A DNA stretch of 64,000 bases, from positions 1 through 64,000 of the forward strand of contig CALNHX010003626.1 in assembly GCA_940337035.1 (NCBI GenBank), written 5' to 3'. Below the pieces are notes generated by a model that was not told the DNA's origin, did not search any database, and worked only from the letters and a program-made list of their open reading frames with translations. This document shows, one piece after another, positions 55,957 through 64,000 of the stretch; within the stretch, counting starts at the first letter, position 1; each line of letters begins with the position of its first letter. The position numbers and the translations under genes are program-made. The stretch comes from Agriotes lineatus. Its lineage: Eukaryota; Arthropoda; Insecta; Coleoptera; Elateridae.

Positions 55957-56630
55957 ATGAGCATGTCCATCGTAGAATGCCGCAAACTCGAAAATGATAC
56001 TAATAAGCAAGCAAATTCTGCTGTGTGGTACCAATACAGAGCTGGTCGAATTACGGCTTCAAAATTTAAAGGCGTTCACAGAACAAAACTGGAAAAACCA
56101 TCCCTGTCCTTGATACGTTCAGTATGTTATCCCTTAGCAACTCGCTTTAAGACGACGGCTACAGTTTATGGTTGTGAACATGAAAAGAAAGCCCTACAAG
56201 CTTACACTAATAAGACGGAGAAAACCCACATACATTTTGGTAGCAAACAATAGGTCTATGTCTAAACCGACAGTACCCACAGATTGGGGCATCTCCGGAT
56301 GGATATGCCATCTACGAGTGCTGGTCCAAGTTCAGATGACATCCCTATGGACATGCGAGCTATAGGTGTTGGTTCAATTTCCAGTGACATTGTAATAGGC
56401 ACCGATGATGAAGAGGTTTGTATTTTTGTGAATTATATGTTACAATGTTATGTACCTATTTTGATTATGGATTGCAGCTATGGTGTCACTGTAGGAAACC
56501 AGACGACGGCGAACAAATGGTAAAATGTTCTGACAGAAAATGTAGAATAAAATTGTACCATTCAGCATGCCTACAATTAAAAAAAATTCCTAAAGGAAAG
56601 TGGTTATGTGAACTCTGTAAATATAAATAG
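55957..56630 (+). pseudogene. YqaJ-nuclease-like domain plus PHD finger, broken
   Basis: The first frame (55957-56253) matches the start of a YqaJ-type recombinase/nuclease fold (WYQYRAGRITASKF, ...ATVYGCEHEKKALQAY). The next block IGASPDG lies in another frame near 56287, so one frameshift is present. An acidic low-complexity linker follows to 56415. A predicted 62-bp intron (56416-56477, GTTTGT...TTGCAG) joins it to a PHD finger with CHC...CSDRKC...LYHSAC...WLCELC ligands, ending at 56630. Such YqaJ/PHD proteins are common repeated genes in insect genomes and often belong to mobile elements; the carrier is not identified. Confidence 0.7.
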
Positions 56631-57800
56631 AATTATTTTGTGTAAATATTTTGATTGTTTATGTACATTAAATAGCTTCTAAATATCCTTGATACTTTAT
56701 GCATTAAAATTATTTTTCTTACTTAATTTAGACATTAATTATTCTTTTATGTTGTGTAGACAGCATGTGTAATTTTATTGATTGTTAATGTAGCTTACAT
56801 AGTTTCAAAATATTCTTATAGTCCAGTCACTATGTCATTTTTGCTTGAAAGTGAAGGGAAATTTGAAATTTCTTTTTTGGGGTATTGGTGAGGTCCAGCA
56901 AAGCTTAACTTCAAGTTGTCGACCAAAATTTCCTATGTGCTATTTCCGCTATCTTGATAAATAAGTGCGTTTGATTTTTTTGTGATAAATCGCTTCCCGT
57001 TAACACTACATGAAAATAATGTAGACATCTTTGTAAGAATTTTGAATGTTCTACAATTTATGTTCTATTACTTTTTCGCGTAGGAGCAATATTTGTCGAG
57101 ATATCGAACGCGAAAGGAAAGCGTGAAAGGGTCGAGATTTTTTTTCGAGCTTCTGAGCTTGTGTCTCATTTCTCTTTGTATTTAGCGAAAAGGTAGCCAT
57201 TATCAAACTTGTAGAGGTTGAAAATAGCTTCAATTTGACCTGCGACTAAAATTACGACTTGTAGAGCGGGCCAAAGTTGTCAAGTTGGCGCATAATTTTT
57301 ATTTCATGTATCGTACTATTACGTAGATGACAACAAATTTCATTGCATTATTGGAATCATTATATTTCATCAAGTAGATAGTATACAGCATTATATGACT
57401 GTATATTAATAATAATAAAAATAATAATAATAACATGTAAGGGCACATCGGTAACATACAATAGATACAGCAAGGGGCCTAATACCGAGCCCTGAACAAC
57501 ATCTAAGTTTATACGGACAGTGGTGGACGTTACATCATTAATTTTAACAAACAGTTTTCTGTTAGTAAGAAAAGATATCAGCCACATAAGAAGTGGGCCC
57601 CGAATGCCTAAGGAACATAACTTTTTTCTAATGCATTCCACATTCACAGTGTCGAATGCACGCGATATGTCGAAAAATTTTGATGCAACAAATTTACCGT
57701 TATCCAGTTGCTGATAGACATAGCGGAGCACGCTAAAACTAGCAGTTTCTGTAGATCTGAGCTGTCTGAAGCCGTGTTGTGTATCGGAGAACAGATTGTA

Positions 57801-58848
57801 TAGTCAAAATTATACTCATTCGGAGTCACGCGACCTTTGTCTGTCACTGTTCATCTTTAGTAAAATAGATGAAATGGAAGAAATTTGAAAAAAAGGCATG
57901 TCGATTCATAAAATTAATTTTAAAAATTTGACGTTTCTAATCTGTCAGATTATATTTTTCGTGTAAGTTATTGAGATAAGGGTAATAAAACCTAAAATTG
58001 TCGAGCCGAAAACTGGAAATTAAAAGAAACCATCGGACATGCAGTCACAACAATTAATTTGAATATTATGCGTTGTTTTTTATGAAGAGTACAATATTAA
58101 TAAAAGTAAATCAACAGTTTCACCCTCCAACGCTGTTCGCCGTGCTTCTCTTGCGTTAAATATCTCGGAAAGCACAATTTACCGAAAATATGAGCCAGAA
58201 AGTGAAGAATGCAAAAACGGAAGTCGACGAAGCAGTCAAGACACTATATATAAAATGTATGTAGCTAAAGAATTTGTAACCATAAAAAATCTAAAAAATG
58301 CTTGGTTGAAGAATCTGGAGGAGATTTTTCACATTCAGTTTCTTCCCTAAATAACGGGTGTTCATAAACAGTCGTCATCCCAGTAGGTTTTGACTTCAGA
58401 ATCGTATGTCTATTAAAATTGAAAAAAAAATGCGCTATGACAGTACTCAATGACGTTTCATGTGTTGCACGAATTAATCAAAGACATAACATTTTGTTTT
58501 TCAAAGCAACTGGGATGACGACTGTTTATGAACACCCGTTAGATTGTGCAAGGAAATAGGCTTCAAATGGCAATGTTCTATAACAGAATATGCATGCACA
58601 GAAATTAACTTAAAATTTGCTATACGCAGCAGGTTTTTTTACATGTTATGTTTTCTTTAACCTGTAAATTCAGTTTAATTTCATATAAGAGAATAAACCC
58701 GTAGCAATCTTGTTTTAGAAATTGGCATATGTCAGGATAACCTACAAAACGGAATGTCATTTATTTCCCTAAAATTGCATTTTTAAGAATCGATATACGT
58801 AAAATTACTAGATTATCACGTGACTCCGAATGGGTATAAATTTGACTA
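57801..58848 (+). mobile_element. Tc1/mariner-type (TA-target) element, defective
   Basis: Inverted ends are TAGTCAAAATTATACTCATT and, reversed, TAGTCAAATTTATACCCATT, continuing with TCGGAGTCACG (32 bp total). TA flanks both ends and excision restores the LINE frame. A short frame at about 58110-58260 reads SPSNAVRRASLALNISESTI, a helix-turn-helix-like remnant of a transposase. No DDE core remains. A MITE is nested inside at 58354-58539. Confidence 0.85.
58354..58539. mobile_element. 186-bp MITE, copy 2
   Basis: It has the same length and near-identical sequence as the copy at 16351-16536, with ends ACGGGTGTTCATAAACAGTC and TA on both sides. Differences are a handful of single-base changes. 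Confidence 0.93.
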
Positions 58849-59361
58849 TATTTATTCAGGAACGATACCATTCGATTTGCCACAACTTTTTCGCACACTT
58901 TGGAAAAGACACTCAGAACTGATAATTAACTAATTTTTTTAAATTTTATTTAAAAAAGTAGGCTTTTTTTAATTAATTTCGGTGTGTTAAGTGCTACTTT
59001 TTTTTCAGTCAGTGAAAAAAAGTGACACTTTGCTTTTAATTTAGGAATGAACGATTCTAATTGGACGTTTCCTTAGTTACCAATCGACGTTTCCTTAGTT
59101 ACCAGAACTGACCAACGCACTTGACTAAAATGAAGGCAAATACAATTCTATACAAAATATGCTTGGATTTGAATGTTTAATGAAATTTTAAAAAATCTTA
59201 TAGACTCGTGTTAGCGTGCATATTTTTCACACTTGTGAAAAAAAGTTGCACTTGTAACACTTGTGGTCTAAATAACTATTAATACTTTTGTAGATATTAT
59301 TAATATTATTATTAAAGTAAAAATAATTAGATTAACTTTGTTAATAAGATTTATTTCATAA

Positions 59362-60190
59362 TTATACAATTATAGGAGGGCATAAATTTACGAGGGCACA
59401 AGAAACTGTTAATATCTGATCTACCACAGCAACATCGTCAGTTTTCTTTTTCGCCAGGAACATGGGCATTGTTTCGTGAAGAACTGTATTTTTTTGACGA
59501 AGGACTCCAATATTGCGTTTGACGTGTATTCTGAATAAAAGATATAGGTAGTTAAGATAATTATTGTAATAATATACTTGCACTACCTCACGCTTGCTAT
59601 ATTCCTGGTTGATTCTATATCCCTTGGATCGAGCTGCCGTATCCCTTTTAGAAAAGCAGGCGTAATCACTGTGGCCATATGTAGTCCTAGGGAGTCTTTT
59701 ATTAAAAAGCCACGATCTGTCAATACAACATCTCCTGGCAAGAGATTGTTTAAAATCCCACAATCCTCTGTTAGACCTTTATCGCTTATTCTGCCACCAT
59801 ATCCATGTGATATAAATGATATTGCTCCAGGAGGAGTGATGCCTATTAGTACCTTTACCGTATTATGTTGTTTGTACGTAGACCATGTAGTACATTGTAC
59901 TTCAAGGCTACTTGATTTTTCCACTCTCATCTCAAAACAATCGATTATTACTGAAATCTTGTTGCCAAATGCTACCTTGAAGCATTCTGGCATTGATTTA
60001 ATCACCTGATCTCATTCAGGCCAAATAATAAAAATTTTCATCCGATGATACATAATATTCAATGTGGTATAAAATATTCTGGAAATTGTTTGTACGCTGA
60101 CGTTAAACATGTATGCCAATAAACTAAAATCTAAATTTAATCTAAGTTTTATCACCGTTATCAAAAACGTGCCTCTAAGCATGTTTTACG
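59362..60190 (-). pseudogene. ISL2EU-type transposase, 5'-truncated
   Basis: The minus strand shows the DDE_4-like core of ISL2EU transposases: HTH-like LNLDFSLLAYMFNVSVQTISRIF (60100-60170), first D in VIIDCFEMRVE, the motif TWSTYKQHNTVKVLIGITP and second D in VVLTDRGF. An in-frame TGA lies just after WPE near 60010. A predicted 56-bp intron (59531-59586, GTAGTG...TTCAG) separates the core from IHVKRNIGVLRQKN, where the third catalytic residue, normally E in HVERVIG, is K. The upstream coding part is missing. It is non-functional. Confidence 0.82.
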
Positions 60191-61445
60191 TACTGAATTA
60201 GGAATAAATATATATAATTAAATGTGAACTGTATATATTGTATGTATTTGGTGTAGCATTTGCCATATAGTAGACGTGTGTAAAAGAATTTTTTTTTGTA
60301 ATGTCACAAATAAAGTATATCTATCTAACACGCAAAACTTTAAATGCGCGCGGGCTACAGCGTCATTCTTCCATGCTCACGTAAAACTTTTACATTCGCT
60401 GGAAAATTCTCACTTTTTTAACTTGTAGAACAATCTACTATTAATTCACTAGCGATTTAAGAAGAAAATTAACTCGCTAGCATATAAACATTATAAACAG
60501 TTACTTATGGAAAGTATTATGGAGATAATAATAATAATGGCAGTTTAAAATGACAAAGAAATAATAATTAATCGAGTTATTTAACAATAACAGTAACGGC
60601 GTAACTGGAGACTTGAGTTACCACATTTATATTTTTATGACGCTCAACGCCTCAACGGCTTAAACCTGAAAAGAAACACAGATTGCAGGCAGCTGAAAAT
60701 TATTTCGGTGGCGCAAATAATTCTCACATATAATCTCATAAGAGCATTAATTCTTTCCGCCATTTTTGTTACTGCATTCCAACAACGTCGTATTAATTAG
60801 GACGCCTTCCAGAGGCGAGCGTTTCCTTTCCAGAGACTTTCCATTTGAATTTTTTTTTTAACTTTTCCTTACTGCCAATCTCTAGCGTGCTTTTAAAACT
60901 TTCTTTAGTTATTAAATTCGTTGTACATCTTAAATGCGGCATATGCCGCGGGTTTCAGCTAGTGTATTAATAATATCTAACTCTGAAGAAAATTGCCAAA
61001 GTGTCGGGAAGGTATAGAAGTCGGGCTGACTGCATGGACACACCTTGCCTCTACTTACTCGTTCATCAATTCGACTGCATACGATTGTCAACAGTACAGA
61101 TAAACACATTTGTGCAATTGCTACGTCATACTGAGCACAGGGTTGCCACCTTTCGTATACATCAAAACCGGAAATATTTCGTTTTCATATTCAGAAATTA
61201 ATAATAATAATAATACTATTTAACTATGTAATAATAAAGCATAATCCTTCTCTTCCATCATGATGATTTTAATTTATGGGACCACTCCAAACTAAGTGCA
61301 AATATTTAACATGACCTAGCACATCAAAGTCAAAAAAGTAAAAAGTTATTCTGCAATAAGCATGGGTGTTGAGTAGACGATATTGATTTGTGCTGCACTT
61401 ACTGTGTTAGCTTATTTGTCAGATTGCAATTGTAGAAAGTTAAAA
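60191..61445. other. Unassigned AT-rich DNA
   Basis: No gene or complete element is visible. ORFs at 61001-61201 match nothing I know. Confidence 0.4.
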
Positions 61446-61730
61446 ATGTCTGATGTACCTCGAGTGACACGTTCTACTGCAGAAGAAGGGTCTTTAATCC
61501 AACGGGTAGTTGAAAGGGTGCTTGATTCACCTACATTTCTCACTCATTTGATCGCAAAAATACGTGAATATCTAAAAATCCTAGTTGAGAAAGAAATCCA
61601 GATGTATGTAGACAAGGTAGACCAACTAGAACTAGAACTAGCAAAAGTTAAAGCGGAGGCTGCAACAGCACGAGATGAATTAGAACAGTACTCTCGTCGC
61701 AATAATCTTAGATTTTATGGCGTGCCTTAA
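61446..61730 (+). pseudogene. LINE ORF1-like coiled-coil fragment
   Basis: The frame begins MSDVPRVTRSTAEEGS and contains a coiled coil (LELELAKVKAEAATARDEL) ending in EQYSRRNNLRFYGVP, a motif found in ORF1 proteins of several insect LINE groups. A stop follows, and the same reading continues weakly as NKDENTDG. It is probably the 5' end of the LINE whose RT lies at 62100-63090, with the endonuclease region deleted. Confidence 0.65.
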
Positions 61731-62099
61731 AATAAAGACGAGAATACAGATGGCGTGATGGTTAAAATATGTAAAAAAACTAGGAAAAGAACCAAAAGAC
61801 CATCACATTGGTATTATTATAAATTATTACGTAATTTCACAACTCAAGCAATTAATGAAAATAAGGCTTATTTTTAATTTAAATTCAGTAATATAGTTCG
61901 AAAGCACAATGGAGTGAGTTGAGGTCGCTAAACTTAATAAAATCTTTTGGATCCAGATGAAATAAATAACTTTTGCCTAGACGAAATTCAGCGTAAATGA
62001 CAATAGTAACGAAATCATTGCTTATTACAGTTGTCAGAGATAAAGTCAAAACATACCCGATTTTAAAGTCAAGCCAATAAAGGACTAACTCTTTAGGAT

Positions 62100-63090
62100 C
62101 AGACGATATTACCTTACAAGTAATAAAATACAGTCGTCCACTTATCTTGCCTTACATTACACATATAATTAATCACTGCTTTTTTACAAACACGTTTCCT
62201 TCCTATTGGAAGAATGCTATTGTCATACCCATTCCAAAGGTTGCAAATCCTATTGACTGCAAAGACTTGCGCCCTATTAGTATTCTTCCAACTATATAGA
62301 AGATCATGGAAAAGATCATTGATATTCAGCTCACAGAACATTTATTAAACGTCAACATCATTTCTTCATCTCAATCTGGTTTTCGTCCAGGTCATAGTTG
62401 CACCGCTGCTCTATTGACTGTTATTGATGATATAATTTTAGCTAGAGACCGGGATGATGTATCTGTTACTTGTATCTGTTTACTTAACTTTAGTAAAGCT
62501 TTCGCTACTATTGATCATTCTGTACTGTTATCTATTCTTCAATACATTGGGCTTTCGAATAACCCTTCAATGTTGCTTTCTAACTACTTAAGCAATCAGG
62601 TGCAAAGGGTAAAGTTACCTAACGAGTATTGCCAATCCCGAGAGAGACTACCAGAGGAGGTCCGCAAGGTTCGATTCTGGGGCCACTTTTATTTAGTATT
62701 TATACATCCACCTTCTTTGAATATGTTAAAACCTGCAGTATGCATAGGTATGCTGACGATACTCAAATTTATCACTCTTTTAACATAAGAGTCAGTAACT
62801 TAATCCTAAAAAGTCTGTCATTTTGTTATTTAGAAATAAAAAATATTTAGAGTCACTAAATGATAATGGTAAATTGGCTGTAGGCGGAATTACTATCCCA
62901 ATAGTTACTGAAGCTCGTAATCTGGGTCTAATAAGTGACAACAATTTTCGATTTACTTCTCAAGTTACTAATTATATCAAAAAAGCTTATATGAATCTTG
63001 AACTAATTTATCCTCACCGACAATATTTCTCCAACAAAATTAAAACTACCCTTTGTCAAAGTATTGTCCTTTCTCATTTTACCTAGTGTG
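62100..63090 (+). pseudogene. CR1/L2-like LINE reverse transcriptase, catalytically dead
   Basis: The frame 62306-62788 shows SQSGFRPGHSCTAALLTV and LLNFSKAFATIDHSVLL, where the usual LDFSKAFDTIDH has lost the catalytic Asp residues (N and A). The GPQGSILGPLLFSIY block and YADDTQIYHSF are in another frame (62629-62850), so a frameshift lies near 62640. A third frame (62823-63086) carries the thumb-like EARNLGLISDNNFRFTSQV. The final part has stops. It is old and non-functional. Confidence 0.82.
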
Positions 63091-63814
63091 CTGAGATTTA
63101 TGGTTCATGTGTTCATCAATTATTATTAAATTAATTCTGAGTCAAGATTAGCATTTAACTATATTGGTGCCATCCTATGATTACTGATGTGTACGGTGTT
63201 TAATACTGTCATATGTCTACCAATTATTACTTGCTTTTGATTCATAATTCATTTGTTTTCAATACACATGATGCATAAGATTAGTGAGAAAGCAATGTGC
63301 TCTCGTTTAGAATACAGATAATGTCGTAATAATTCCATGCAATAGCTTTACTCTAAAATTAAAAAAAAATAAAAATAAATCAATACACAAAAATCACAAA
63401 AGACCCTTTTTCCTTTATTTGGAAGAAATTGCATTATTCGTAATTAAAGAAAACACGCAAAGTAACGTGGGGCATTTCATTTCAAATTAATCGAATGACG
63501 TTCAGCAATCATCTCTGCCAGTTTTGTGTGGAAATAGTTTAAGTAAATTGCTTAGAAAAATGAAGGATAAACTTCTTTATCGTTCTCGCTTCCTTTTCTG
63601 AAACTTATTCCGCAGCATCCGCGGGCGTTTTTCTATTGAAATTGAAATTGCTCACGAGTCGATTCGCATACAAAAGTTTTATCTCGCTTTGGATCTTTGC
63701 AGCTATAATATCGTGAAAGTTCTGGTTATTATTTTCAGTCAATGCTGGAATCGTTGAAACATCACAGACCAAGGGCTGTATCACTTACTTTATTACATTT
63801 TTGTCTTGTATGTA
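63091..63814. other. Unassigned AT-rich DNA
   Basis: No gene recognised. Confidence 0.4.
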
Positions 63815-64000
63815 TTGTTAAGTCATTTTGCTGTTGTAGATGCTTAATTGCATTTCACGCCTTTAGGGCAACTTGTTGCTATGTTAAAACCATTTTCAAT
63901 CTTTGCGCACAAGTACAATCTCATCTTCCGCACATTTGATTCAGGTCATTTTGGTATTTTAAATAGCCACCTAGGCTTTAGGGCAGCGTGCCCGTATGCT
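63815..64000 (+). repeat. Right copy of the inverted repeat shared with 1796-1980
   Basis: It begins TTGTTAAGTCATTTTGC and is almost identical to the complement of 1796-1980, with a few substitutions. The window cuts it off. It could be a second LTR or solo LTR of the left Gypsy-type family, in opposite orientation. Confidence 0.8.

Larger units (their letters stand above)
57360..58915 (-). pseudogene. LINE reverse transcriptase fragment, split by an insertion
   Basis: The minus strand reads RT fingers at 58849-58915 (VCEKVVANRMVSFLNKY), then after a break the palm at 57360-57800 (TQHGFRQ, FFDISRAFDTVN with catalytic D, VQGSVLGPLLYLLYV). The two parts join in frame if the 1048-bp element at 57801-58848 and one TA are removed. 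The YxDD box is not found after 57430, so it is truncated. It resembles Jockey/CR1-type RT. Confidence 0.82.

Overview
The window is a stretch of eukaryotic, almost certainly insect, intergenic DNA built nearly entirely from transposable elements. It is AT-rich, has no recognisable host protein-coding gene, and holds Polinton, errantivirus-like, Tc1/mariner, pogo, hAT, PIF/Harbinger, ISL2EU, LINE and tRNA-SINE sequences, many nested in one another. The insect assignment rests on that element mix and on the env-bearing LTR element with a tRNA-Ser-like primer site; the order cannot be fixed from sequence alone. A 23-base assembly gap lies at 55220-55242.

Layout. 1-1795: unassigned, relatively GC-rich. 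1796-5042: internally deleted Gypsy-type LTR element on the minus strand. 6904-8454: Tc1/mariner element with one nonsense codon, followed by a 236-bp MITE. 9323-18724: a 9.4-kb foldback-like element whose inverted arms are arrays of ~296-bp units (6 left, 9 right), containing a pogo/Tigger insertion and a 186-bp MITE. 18940-23566: Harbinger remnant, LINE remnant and a hAT element with a perfect 8-bp target duplication. 24102-24472: tRNA-derived SINE. 26558-42053: complete 15.5-kb Polinton/Maverick. 42060-43260: hAT remnant and a hAT-type MITE. 43954-50389: errantivirus-like provirus lacking reverse transcriptase but with 99% identical LTRs. 50450-51910: tandem repeat and minisatellite. 53250-55107: RTE-like LINE. 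55957-56630: YqaJ/PHD pseudogene. 57360-58915: LINE split by a Tc1-like element that is itself split by a MITE. 59362-60190: ISL2EU transposase with a small intron. 61446-63090: dead CR1/L2-like LINE. 63815-64000: inverted copy of the repeat at 1796-1980.

The centre of interest is the Polinton. It has a 6-bp target duplication (AAGGGT), outer inverted repeats that look identical over ~460 bp, and open frames for packaging ATPase, integrase with chromodomain, penton-type and double-jelly-roll capsid proteins, two small virion-like proteins, adenain-like protease and protein-primed DNA polymerase B. The virion and integration genes run rightward in a tightly packed block (gaps of 1-50 bp, one ATGA overlap) and converge on the leftward polymerase gene. 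Three features are unusual: an intact tRNA-Leu(UAA) gene between the first two genes; two different degenerate tRNA-like sequences at equivalent places in the inner part of the two terminal repeats; and a polymerase gene that appears to have five exons with phase-0 introns, two of whose exon/intron modules look like tandem duplicates.
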